Below, one piece after another: positions 22,708-34,456 of a stretch of 60,000 bases of DNA. The first letter of the stretch is position 1; each line of letters begins with the position of its first letter. This stretch comes from Antedon mediterranea (lineage: Eukaryota > Echinodermata > Crinoidea > Comatulida > Antedonidae), in the NCBI RefSeq assembly GCF_964355755.1, contig NC_092674.1, positions 17,057,001-17,117,000 on the forward strand, written 5' to 3'. The notes beneath the pieces are model-generated. The model saw only the letters and a list, made by a program, of their open reading frames with translations. It ran no database searches and was not told the DNA's origin. Position numbers and translations under genes: made by a program.

Positions 22708-24497
22708 TTCTTATTTCTTTCTCCTCCATTTTTGTGCCTCACGTATCTCAAAAACTTGTACACATAACATTTCATAACTTTGTCAACATATGGGCATTTA
22801 CGTGAAGTTGTGCACCTCCTATTTTTGAATGACGTCAGAGTTGCGCAACGTGACTTACGTGCGATTTTATGATTTTTTATGATTCATCATAGACTAAAAA
22901 CCAAGCATAAATTTGTTTTGACACTTTGTGAAAATTTAAGTCCTATCAAGGGCAAACTTTTTGTGGATTAAAAATGCCATGTTTTACAAGACGTTACGCG
23001 CGGACGCGCATTTCTCCTCTATTTTTGTATCTCGCGTATCTCAAAAACGTGTAAACATAACATTTCATAACTTTGTCAACATATGGGCATTCACGTGAAG
23101 TTGTGCACCTCCTATTGTGAATGACGTCAGAAATGCGCAACGTGACTTACGCACGATTTTATGAATTTCGCGTATTTAACATAGATTTAAAACCATATAA
23201 CAATTTAAATTGAAACTTAGCAAAAGTTTAATTTATATCATGCGCTAACTTTCTGTGGAAAAAAAATTGCGTGTTTTACACAAAGTTACGCGCGCACGCG
23301 CATTTAAAATTCAAAATGCGCAAAATTAATTTTTAATCAACTTTCTACGCTGATCATGACATTTTGACCATGTCAAAATTTCCCACGCGCGCGAACAATT
23401 TTATGCGCGTGGTGCGCACGTAGCGCTAAAAGTATTTTTTTTTTATTGAATTATGTTTTTCCAGCCTTTTATAGTAATTTTACCAATTTTAAAACAATTT
23501 CGACTTACAATTACGTCATACGGGCACGTTGAATTGGATACTTTACGTGCGTTTTTGATGAAAAAGTTCAAAAATTTGTCAAAATTATGCCTTTTTTTAA
23601 ACAGTCATAGATTCTAAACAACGAGGTGAACTTTTTTTAAATTAAATATTTTGGAAGTTGATGAGTTGTAGAAATCGGATCATGAATCAATATGGCTAAC
23701 CGGACATTGTGACGTCATCGTATGGCCACACGAATGTAAAATATAGGATTTTTGTCTGTTTCGTTATTGCTCATCATATTCAATGGAGCGCATCACGCCT
23801 ATCTGTATTCCTTTTTCTCTGAGATTTTAATATTGTCTAGGTCAATCAACTATCTTGCGCATGAGTTAAAAATATTTTAATTTTTATGACGTCACCATGC
23901 CTAAAAATTTTAATTAACAGCATCATTAATTTCATCTTTACAGTAAATTTTAATCTGTTATAGCTCGTAAGAATAAAATGTGATAATCACGATTAAAACG
24001 TTTTCAGGAAGCTATGGGATTGTAGATACGAAATCATGTAAACTTTTCGCCAATCAGATGTTGTGATGTCATCATATGGCCAGTTAAATAAACAGAGTCA
24101 TATTTTCATCTTTTGCGTCATAGTTCATTACATTTAAAAAAGTGCGCATTAATATTTCAGGTATTCATATTTCTTCTAAACGTTAATATGTTGTTGCTGA
24201 GATAATTTTCTTCCGAAATTACTACAGTACCTTCGCGTTTCCTTTTGAAAATTAAAATAAAATACGGGTCCCGTAATTTCACCTATTTTACACTGTTTGT
24301 GACATGTATACAGATTATACTGTGTATACTATATGACAGAAAATATACAGCATTCAGTACTAACAACACATCATATTCTTCAGTTCAGGTCATAATGACA
24401 TAATCTTTTTCGGTGTGCAATATTCCAACGTATGACGTGCACGTGGCGTTTGTCGTGCGGATAACTAACTCGTCAAAGTGACGAGTTTCATGTCTAG
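22708..24497 (+). mobile_element. Helitron-like repeat, copy d (composite subfamily)
   Basis: Begins CTTATTTCTTTCTCC directly after the end of copy c and ends CTAG at 24,494-24,497. Its 5' block (TCACGTATCTCAAAAAC...) is present twice, at about 22,740 and again at about 23,028, so it is a composite. It is nearly identical along its length to copy g. Confidence 0.78.
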
Positions 24498-24499
24498 TT

Positions 24500-26006
24500 C
24501 TTCTTTCTTTCCCAGAATTTTGTGTCACGTGTATCTCAAATTCTTATCAACATTACATCGTATAATTTTGTCAGAAGATTGACCTTTAACTGTAGAAGTG
24601 CAGGACATTTCGTTTTTTTACTTTAGAGTCGCGCAGCGTAAGTTACGCGCAATTTTATGAATTTCAATGATTGATCATAGATTAAAAACCAAAAGTCATT
24701 TTATATTGACGCTTGGTGAAAATTTAAGTCATATCAAGAGCAAACTTTCTATGGATTAAAAATGGCATGTTTCACAAAAAGTTACGCGCGCACGCACGTT
24801 TAAAATTTCGGAATGCGCAAAATCAATTTCTAATCAACTTTCTACGCATTTCATGTCATTTTAAGCATGTCAAAAATTCCGACGTGAGCGCATATTTTTA
24901 CGCGCGCGGTGCGCACGTAGCGCTAAAAACCTTTTTTTTCGCGTGATTTATGTTTTTCCAGTCTTTTCTAGTAATTTGACCAACTGTCTAACAATTTCGA
25001 TTTAAAATCACGTCATACGAGCACGTCGAATTGGACAATTTGTGGGCGTTTTTTTGAAAAAGTTAAAAAATTCGCCAAAATTAAGCCTTTTTTTAAACAG
25101 TCATAGATTCTAAACTACACGGTGAACTTTTTTTTAATTACATATTCTGGAGGTTGATGAGTTGTAGATATCGGATCATGGATCAATATGGCTAACTGGA
25201 CATTGTGACGTCATCATATGGCCACTCGAATATAAAATATAGGATTTTTGTCTTTTTCGTCATAGCTCATCGCATTTAATTGAGCGCATCTGCACTTATC
25301 CTTATTCCATTTCCCTCCGTTTTTTATATTGTCTTGGTCAATCAATTATCTTTCGCATGATTTAACATTTTTAAAATTGTGATGACGTCATCATGATTAA
25401 AAGCGTGCATAACGTGGGTCACTTATTTTCATCATTACAGTAAATTTCAATCTGTTATAGCTCGTTAGAATAAAAAGTGATAATCATGATTAATACGTTT
25501 TCTGGAAGCTATTTGATTGTAGATACGAATTCATGTGAATATTTTGCCAATCAGATGTTGTGACGTCATCATATGGCTAGTTGAGTTCAAAAAGTGGTAT
25601 TTTCATCTCTTGCGTAAAAGTTCATTGCGTTTAAACGAGAGCGCATCTCAATTTTACGTGCCCAAAATTCTTCAAATTTGCAATAATGTAATTATTTAGA
25701 TAATTATCTTCTAAAATTGTTATCTTTATATGTCAATTTGATGACGTCATTGTGTTAATAATTGGATTTAAAAGATGGGTCTCGTAATTTCGTCTATGCT
25801 ACACTGTATATAACATATACAGTTTATTCTGTAAAATACTGTAATATGATATATGCTACATAATAGGTACAATTCAGCACTGTAAACATATTTATTTCAT
25901 GTCATAGGATGGCATAATAATTGTCGAGGTTCATATGGTTAAGTATGTGCATGGTTGCGTTTGCGCGGATAACCCGAACTAGTCAAAGTGACGAGTTCAA
26001 ATCTAG
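24500..26006 (+). mobile_element. Helitron-like repeat, copy e
   Basis: Follows copy d without spacer. Type B 3' end (GCGGATAACCCGAACT...CAAATCTAG) with CTAG at 26,003-26,006. It carries the full set of internal landmarks. Confidence 0.72.
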
Positions 26007-26016
26007 TTGTCTTTTT

Positions 26017-26465
26017 GGTTATCCGCACTTGGCGGATAACCTCTTGTTATTGTCAGGATCTTTTTTTGGTTATCCGCACTTGGCGGATAACCCCTTGTTA
26101 TTGTCAGGATCTTTTTTTTTTCTTTTTTTTTTTTTTTTTTTTTTCTTTATTAGTTATCCGCTTAATAGCGGATAACTCCTTGTAATCGTCCTGTTTCATC
26201 ATATTTTTTTTTCTTTTCTGTATTATTAGTTATCCGCTTAGTAGCGGATAACTCCTTGTAATCGTCCTGTTACTTCTTTTTGGTTATCCGCACTTGGCGG
26301 ATAACCTCTTGTTATTGTCAGGATCTTTTTTTTTTTTTTTTTGGGTTATCCGCAACTAGTAAGTTGCGGATAACCCTTGTTATTGTAAATATCTTTTTGG
26401 TTATCCGCAACTTAGTTGCAGGATAACCCATGTGATTGTAAATATCTTTTTTTTTCATCTTCTTT
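26017..26465 (+). repeat. Cluster of seven palindromic hairpin units
   Basis: Hairpins at 26,017-26,041, 26,068-26,092, 26,152-26,177, 26,228-26,252, 26,282-26,306, 26,344-26,375 and 26,399-26,428, separated by T tracts of 5 to over 20. Three loop types are mixed in the cluster. The last hairpin has an extra A in one arm. Confidence 0.85.
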
Positions 26466-26469
26466 GTTA

Positions 26470-27975
26470 TTCTTTCTTTCCCGGATTTTGTGACCAGCAT
26501 ATCTCTATTGCTTGTGAACATAACTTTGTATAACTTGGTAAAAAGATTGACATTGAAGGGTAGATGTGCAGCCAAGCTTTTGGACGATGTCAGATACGCG
26601 TCGCGTAAGTTACGCGCGATTTTATGAATTTCTATAACTGATCATAACTTTAGAACCAACAAATATTGTTTCATGAAACTTAATAAAATTATAATTCATA
26701 TCATATGGGTCAATTTTCTATGGATTAAAAATGACATGTTTTACAAGAAGTTACGCGCGCACGCGCATTTAAAGTTTCAAAATGCGCAAAATTAATTTCT
26801 AATCAACTTTCTACGCTGATCATGACATTTTGAGCATAAATTCCCGCGCGTGCGAAAAAATTTACGCGTATGGTGCGCACGGTGCATGAAAACCATGTTT
26901 TTTTCTCTTGAATTATGATTTTCCAGCCTTTCCTAGTCATTTTAAAAAAGATTGACATCATTTCAAATTAAAATGACGTCATACGAACACGTTGATTTAG
27001 ACAATTTGCGTGCGTTTTAGTTGCAAAAAAGACAAAATATTGTCAAAATTATGCCTACTTTGAATCTATTATAGCTCCTCAGGATCAAAGGTGACCCCCA
27101 ATTTTTTTTACTTATTATGTAAGAAGATAAATTGTAGATATGAATTCATGCAGAATTTTTACCTCTTGGATGTTATGACGTCATCGTATGGCCACACGAA
27201 TGTAAAATATAGGATTTTTGTCTCTTTCGTTATTGGTCATCACATTCAACAGAGCGCATCTCGCTTATACGTGTTCAATTTCCTCCGAGATTTTATTATT
27301 GTCTCTGTCAATAAACTATCTTTCGCATGAGTTAAAAATATTTTAATTTTTATGACGTCATCATGTCTAAAAATGTAAATAACGTGGGTCACTTCTTTTC
27401 ATCTTTACAGTAAACTTCAATCTGTTATAACTCGTCAGAATAAAAAGTGACGCGCATGACTAAAACTTATTATAGAAGTTGTTGAATTGTAGATATGAAT
27501 TCATATACAAATTTTGTCTATCTGATGTCATGACGTTATCATATGGCCAGTTGAATTCAAAAAGTCATATTTTCATTTCTTGCGTAAAAGTTCATTGCGT
27601 TTAAACGAGAGCGCATGTCACTTTTACGTGCCCAAAATTCTTCAAATTTGCATTAATGTAATTATTTAGATAATTATCTTCTAAAATAGTTATCTTTATA
27701 TCAATTTGATGACGTCATCGTGTTAATAATTGGATTTAAAAGATGGTTCTCGTAATTTCGTCTATGCTACACTGTATATAACATATACAGTGTATTCTGT
27801 AAATACTGTAATATGCTGTATGCTACAAAATAGGTACAATTCAGCACTCTAAACGTATTTAAATCATGTAATAGGAAGGCATAATAATTGTCGGCGTTCA
27901 TATATTTTAAACGTATGTGCATGTTGCGTTTGCGCGGATAACCCGAACTCGTCAAAGTGACGAGTTCAAATCTAG
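26470..27975 (+). mobile_element. Helitron-like repeat, copy f
   Basis: Opens TTCTTTCTTTCCC and ends with a type B terminus, CTAG at 27,972-27,975. It includes the ACGCGCGCACGCGCA tract near 26,755 and five TGACGTCA or near matches. Confidence 0.72.
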
Positions 27976-27977
27976 TT

Positions 27978-28040
27978 AGTTATCCGCTTAGTAGCGGATA
28001 ACTTCTTGTAATCGTCCTGTTACTTTTTTTTTTTTTTTTT
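27978..28040 (+). repeat. Single palindromic hairpin unit with T tract
   Basis: AGTTATCCGC...GCGGATAACT at 27,978-28,002, then TTGTAATCGTCCTGTTAC and about 18 T. It lies exactly between copies f and g. Confidence 0.8.
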
Positions 28041-28042
28041 TT

Positions 28043-29833
28043 CTTATTTCTTTCTCCTCCATTTTTGTGCCTCACGTATCTCAAAAACTTGTAAACATAA
28101 CATTTCATAACTTTGTCAACATATGGGCATTTACGTGAAGTTGTGCACCTCCTATTTTTGAATGACGTCAAAGTTGCGCAACGTGACTTACGTGCGATTT
28201 TATGATTTTTTATGATTGATCATAGACTAAAAACCAAGCATAAATTTGTTTTGACACTTTGTGAAAATTTAAGTCATATCAAGGGCAAACTTTTTGTGGA
28301 TTAAAAATGCCATGTTTTACAAGACGTTACGCGCGCACGCGCATTTCTCCTCTATTTTTGTATCTCGCGTATCTCAAAAACGTGTAAACATAACATTTCA
28401 TAACTTTGTCAACATATGGGCATTCACGTGAAGTTGTGCACCTCCTATTGTGAATGACGTCAGAAATGCGCAATGTGACTTACGCACGATTTTATGAATT
28501 TCGCGTATTTAACATAGATTTAAAACCATATAACAATTTAAATTGAAACTTAGCAAAAGTTTAATTTATATCATGCGCTAACTTTCTGTGGAAAAAAAAT
28601 TGCGTGTTTTACACAAAGTTACGCGCGCACGCGCATTTAAAATTCAAAATGCGCAAAATTAATTTTTAATCAACTTTCTACGCTGATCATGGCATTTTGA
28701 CCATGTCAAAATTTCCCACGCGCGCGAACAATTTTATGCGCGTGGTGCGCACGTAGCGCTAAAAGTTTTTTTTTTTTATTGAATTATGTTTTTCCACCCT
28801 TTTATAGTAATTTTACCAATTTTAAAACAATTTCGACTTACAATTACGTCATACGGGCACGTTGAATTGGATACTTTACGTGCGTTTTTGATGAAAAAGT
28901 TCAAAAATTTGTCAAAATTATGCCTTTTTTTAAACAGTCATAGATTCTAAACAACGAGGTGAACTTTTTTTTAATTACATATTCTGGAAGTTGATGAGTT
29001 GTAGAAATCGGATCATGAATCAATATAGCTAACCGGACATTAGGACGTCATCGTATGGCCACACGAATGTAAAATATAGGATTTTTGTCTCTTTCGTTAT
29101 TGCTCATCATATTCAATGGAGCGCATCACGCCTATCTGTATTCATTTTTCTCTGAGATTTTAATATTGTCTAGGTCAATCAACTATCTTACGCATGAGTT
29201 AAAAATATTTTAATTTTTATGACGTCACCATGCCTAAAAATTTTAATTAACAGCGTCATTAATTTCATCTTTACAGTAAATTTTAATCTGTTATAGCTCG
29301 TAAGAATAAAATGTGATAATCACGATTAAAACGTTTTCAGGAAGCTATGGGATTGTAGATACGAAATCATGTAAACTTTTCGCCAATCAGATGTTGTGAC
29401 GTCATCATATGGCCAGTTAAATAAACAAAGTCATATTTTCATCTTTTGCGTCATAGTTCATTACATTTAAAAAAGCGCGCATTAATATTTCACGTATTCA
29501 AATTTCTTCTAAACGTTAATATGTTGTTGCTGAGATAATTTTCTTCCGAAATTACTACAGTACCTTCGCGTTTCCTTTTGAAAATTAAAATAAAATACGG
29601 GTCCCGTAATTTCACCTATTTTACACTGTTTGTGACATGTATACAGATTATACTGTGTATAGTATATGACAGAAAATATACAGCATTCAGTACTAACAAC
29701 ACATCATATTCTTCAGTTCAGGTCATAATGACATAATCTTTTTCGGTGTGCAATATTCCAACGTATGACGTGCACGTGGCGTTTGTCGTGGTGCGGATAA
29801 CTAACTCGTCAAAGTGACGAGTTTCATGTCTAG
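28043..29833 (+). mobile_element. Helitron-like repeat, copy g (composite, near-identical to d)
   Basis: Same composite structure as copy d and the same length (about 1.79 kb), with only scattered single-base differences. The homology starts and stops at the element ends while the flanks differ, which points to duplication of the element as a unit. CTAG at 29,830-29,833. Confidence 0.78.
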
Positions 29834-29835
29834 TT

Positions 29836-30085
29836 AGTTATCCGCTTAGTAGCGGATAACTCCTTGTAATCGTCCTGTTTCATCATATTTTTTTTTTTTT
29901 TTTTTGGTTATCCGCAACTAGTAAGTTGCGGATAACCCTTGTTATTGTAAATATCTTTTTTTTTTTTCATCTTTATTAGTTATCCGCTTAGTAGCGGATA
30001 ACTCCTTGTAATCGTCCTGTTTCATCATATTTTTTTTTTAGTTATCCGCATTGAGCGGATAACTCCTTGTAACTGTCCTGTTACT
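29836..30085 (+). repeat. Cluster of four palindromic hairpin units
   Basis: Hairpins at 29,836-29,861, 29,906-29,937, 29,978-30,002 and 30,040-30,064. The second has a 13-bp perfect stem with loop AGTA; the others have stems of 10 bp. Confidence 0.85.
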
Positions 30086-30094
30086 TTTTTTTTT

Positions 30095-31609
30095 CTTTCC
30101 TTCTCCCCCATTTTTGTGTCTCACGTATCTCAAAAACTTGTAAACATAACATGTTATAACTTTGTCAGCATGAGGGCATTCACGTGAAGTTGTGCACCTC
30201 CTATTTTTGAATTATGTCAGAGTTGCGCAACATGACTTACGCGCGATTTTATGAATTTCACATATTTAACATAGGTCAAAAACCAAATAACATTTTAAAT
30301 TGAAACTTTGCAAAAGTTTAATTTTTATCATGCGCTAACTTTTTGTTAGAAAAAAAATGCGTGTTTTACAAAAAGTTACGCGCGTACGCGCATTTAAAAT
30401 TTTAAAATGCGCAAAATTAATTTCTAATCAACTTTCTACGCGTTTCATGTCATTTTGAGCATGTCAAAAATTCCCAGGCGCGCGCAAATTTTTACCCGCG
30501 CGGAGCACACGTACCGTTAAAAACAGATTTTTTCGCGTGATTTATGTTTTTTCAGCCTTTTCTAGTAATTTTACCAACTTTTAAACAATTTCGACTTCAA
30601 ATTACGTCATACGGGCACGTCGAATTGGATAATTTATGTGCGTTTTTGATGAAAAAGTTAAAAAATTTGTCAAAATTTGTCAAAATTATACCTTTTTTTA
30701 AACAGTCGTAGTTTCTAAACTAAACGGTAAAAGTTATTTTTATTACGTATTTTGGAAGATGATGAGTTGTAGATCATGTATCATGCATCAATACGGCTTA
30801 CCGGACATTATGACGTCATCGTATGGCCATGCGAATATAAAAAATAGAATTTTTGTATCTTTCATCATAGCTCGTCACATTTAATAGAGCGCATCTCCAA
30901 TTATCTGTTTTCCATTTTCACCCCGATTTTTATATTATCTAGGTCAATCAACTATCTTTCGCATGAGTTAAAATATTTTAATTTTTTTGACGTCATCATG
31001 TCTAAAAATGAAAATAACGTGGGTCACTTATTTTTACCTTTACAGTAAATTTCAATCTGTTATAGCTCGTCAGAATAAAACGTGATAATCATGATTAAAA
31101 CGTTTTCTGGAAGCTATTGGATTGTAGATACGAATTCATGTAAACATTTTGCCAATCAGATGCTGTGACGTCATTATATGGGCAGTTGAATTCAAAAGGT
31201 CATATTTTCATCTCTTGCGTAAAAGTTCATTGCGTTTAATCGAGAGCGCATCTCTCTTTTACGTGCCCAAAATTCCTCAAATTTGTATTAATGTAATTAT
31301 TTAGATAATTATCTTAATATAAAATATCTTTATATGTCAATTTGATGACATCATCGCGTCAATAATTGGATTTAAAAGATGGGTCTCGTAATTTCGTCTA
31401 TGCTACACTGTATATAACATACAATGTATTCTGTAAATACTGTAATAATGCTGTATGCTACAAAATAGGTACAATTCAACACTGTAAACATACTTAATTT
31501 ATGTCACAGGATGGCATAACAATTGTCGAAGTTCATATAGTTTAAGGTATGTGCATGTTGCGTTTGCGCGGATAACCCGAACTCGTCAAAGTGACGAGTT
31601 CAAATCTAG
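30095..31609 (+). mobile_element. Helitron-like repeat, copy h
   Basis: Full set of landmarks, 5' CTTTCCTTCTCCCCC, type B 3' end with CTAG at 31,606-31,609. Confidence 0.72.
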
Positions 31610-31619
31610 TTTTTTTTCA

Positions 31620-32717
31620 TTATTCTTCAGTCTTTCTCCCTCACTTTTTGTGCAGAGCGTATCTCTAAAATGGGTAAACATAACATTTCATAACTTTGTC
31701 AACATATGGACATTTACGTGAAGTTGTGCACCTCCTATTTTTGAATGACGTCAGTGTTGCGCAACATGACTTGCGCGCGTTTTTATGAATTTACAGATAA
31801 TAACATAGATCGAAAACCATATAACAATTTAAATTGAAACTTTGCAAAATTTTAATTTATATCAGGTGCTAACTTTCTGTTGAAAAAAAGTTGCGTGTTT
31901 TACACAAAGTTACGCGCGCACGCGCATTTAAAATTTCAAAATGCGCAAAATTAATTTCTAATCAACTTTCTACGCTGATCATGACATTTTGAGCATGTCA
32001 AAAATTCCCACGCGCGCGAAAAATTTTACATACGCGGTGCGCACGTAGCGCTAAAGACATGTTTTTTTGCATGAATTATGTTTTTCCAGCCTTTTATAGT
32101 AATTTTACCAATTTTTTAACAATTTCGACTTAAAGTTACGTCATACGAGCATGTCGAATTGGACAATTTGCGCACGTTTTTGATGAAAAAGTACAAAAAT
32201 TTGTCAAAATTATGCCTTTTTTTAAACAATCGTAATTTCTAAACTACACGGTCAACTTTTTGTGGATGACATATTCTGGAAGTTGATGAGTTGTAGATAT
32301 CGGATCATGTATTAATATGGCTAACCGGACATTTTAACGTCATCGTATGGCCACACGAATATAAAATTGAGGATTTTTGTATCTTTCGTCATAGCTCATC
32401 ACATTTAATAGAGCGCATCTCCACTTATACATTTTCCATTTTCACCCCGATTTTGATATTGTCTAGGTCAATCAACTATCTTTCGCATGAGTTAAAATAT
32501 TTTAATTTTTATGACGTCATCATGCCTAACAATTTAAATTAAGTGGGTCATTAAATTCATCTTTACAATAAATTTTAATCTGTTATAGCTCGTAAGAATA
32601 AATTCAGCAAAAACAACATATCATATTCTTCTGTGTGCAATATTCCAATGTGTGACTTGCGCGTGGCGTTTGTCGTGCGGATAACTAACTCGTCAAAGTG
32701 ACGAGTTTCATGTCTAG
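31620..32717 (+). mobile_element. Helitron-like repeat, copy i (internal deletion)
   Basis: Follows copy h without hairpin units. About 550 bp expected between the TTATAGCTCGTAAGAATAAA block and the 3' end are missing at about 32,600. Type A end, CTAG at 32,714-32,717. Confidence 0.7.
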
Positions 32718-32719
32718 TT

Positions 32720-32840
32720 AGTTATCCGCATTCAGCGGATAACTCCTTGTAACTGTATGAAATCATCTTTTTTTTTTTCTGTATTATTAGTTATCCGCTT
32801 AGTAGCGGATAACTCCTTGTAATCGTCCTGTTACTTTTTT
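32720..32840 (+). repeat. Cluster of two palindromic hairpin units
   Basis: Hairpins at 32,720-32,744 (loop ATTCA) and 32,789-32,814 (loop CTTAGTAG region), each followed by CCTTGTAA and a T tract. Confidence 0.83.
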
Positions 32841-32842
32841 TT

Positions 32843-33392
32843 TTCTTATTTCTTTCTCCCCCATTTTTGTGTCTCACGTATCTCAAAAACTTGTAAACAT
32901 AACATTTCATAACTTTGTCAACATATGGGCATATACGTGAAGTTGTGCACCTCCGGATCATGTATTAATATGGCTAACCGGACATTTTAACGTCATCGTA
33001 TGGCCACACGAATATAAAATTGAGGATTTTTGTATCTTTCGTCATAGCTCATCACATTTAATAGAGCGCATCTCCACTTATCCGTATTCCATTTCCCCTC
33101 ATTTTTTTATATTGTCTATTCCAATCAATTATCTTTCGCATGATATACCGTTTTAAAATTGTGATGACGTCATCATGTCCAAAAGCGTCAATAACTTGGG
33201 CCACTTATTTTCACCTATTCTTCACTGTATGTAGTACGTATACAATATATAGTGTAAACTGTATATACTTAGATGTGACACAAAATAGAGAGCGCACTAA
33301 CATTCTCTACGCAATATTCTAACGTATGATGTGCACGTGGCGTTTGCTCTGCGGATAACCTACCTCGTCCGTAGTGACGATTTCAAATCTAG
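32843..33392 (+). mobile_element. Helitron-like repeat, copy j (short)
   Basis: Has the 5' block, then jumps at about 32,954 to the ATCATGTATTAATATGG block shared with copy i, and ends in a decayed hairpin (CTCGTCCGTAGTGACGA) and CTAG at 33,389-33,392. Two internal deletions explain its 550 bp. Confidence 0.65.
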
Positions 33393-33517
33393 TTACACTT
33401 AGAACTAATTAAAAAAAATGTAAAAAAATATATATGTATTTTCCGGGGACATTTTTGTAGGGGAATTTTACAGTAGGCGGAGTTTTGTACTCTCAGAGTA
33501 CCCTCTAGTTACTTATA

Positions 33518-34417
33518 CAGTCGACATTCTCAATTACGTACCCCTCAGTCTAAGAGAAGTTCGTAAATGAGAAGGTTCGGAAAAAAGCGTCCCCTCTAAT
33601 AAAATCAGTGGTAAAAACATGTCCAAACAAATGCCCCCTATGTAAAACTTACTGTGCATAGTACAGTAAAAGAACAAACACTATTGAAAATACAGTATAA
33701 AACAATTCAATTTAACATGTAAATTAACACCTTCACTGCCAGTTCCAAAAAGATTGATATTTCTGCTTTTTGTTATGTTTACACATTCTCTGTACCAAAA
33801 TTCCATCGTTTACTTTTTATTATTGCATATTGATACAAACTGTAATAAGTAATAATATCATATCCGTTCTGGACCGTAAATATTTTACATTTTGAAGCTA
33901 CTATGTATGTGTTGTGTGGTGGATGGAAAAACAGTTTTAAAATGTTAATAAATAAGAGTCAAGTGTTTTTTTATATCGTAAAAACATGCACCCACCAAAC
34001 TAAATTTATAGTATGGTCATCGTAGCTAGCCTTTTTGCAGTTCGCGATCAACCTTTGGTTTTTTCAAAAACATGTGCAGGGTGCTCTCCATGCACTCCAG
34101 CAGTAGTACAGTGGGGATGATGATCTCCTGACCACTAGCTTAGGCCTAGTAGACTAAACGGCCTAGGCCTTAACGGCATATAGGCCTAGGCAACTTTTAA
34201 ACTAGAAATAAATAGAATACGTGGATCGTTTGTAATAACCTTTGCTTTATTTATGAAATAATTGTTTTGGGATAGTTTAATAAATTAAGAAGATAATAAA
34301 TTAAATTAGTATGGAACGTAAAAGTTTTATTATATTACTGATGACGTCATCGTTCGAACGGCGTTCGTAAAATAGAAGGTTCGTAATTGAGAAGTGTGTA
34401 AATGAGAAGGCCGACTG
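33518..34417. mobile_element. TA-flanked MITE (Tc1/mariner-like)
   Basis: Starts CAGTCGACATTCTCAATTAC and ends with the inverted counterpart GTAAATGAGAAGGCCGACTG. TA flanks both ends (33,516-33,517 and 34,418-34,419). TA duplication and a CAGT start fit Tc1/mariner. 900 bp, no transposase. Its end is 39 bp before the second coding exon. Confidence 0.72.
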
Positions 34418-34456
34418 TAGTGCTATGATTAATTTTATACTGTATGTGTTTTTCAG

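Noticed and set aside
20848-32840. CRISPR-like appearance of repeated palindromes with spacers
   Set aside because: Spacers are T tracts and related sequence, not unique; unit spacing is irregular and the host is a eukaryote with introns.
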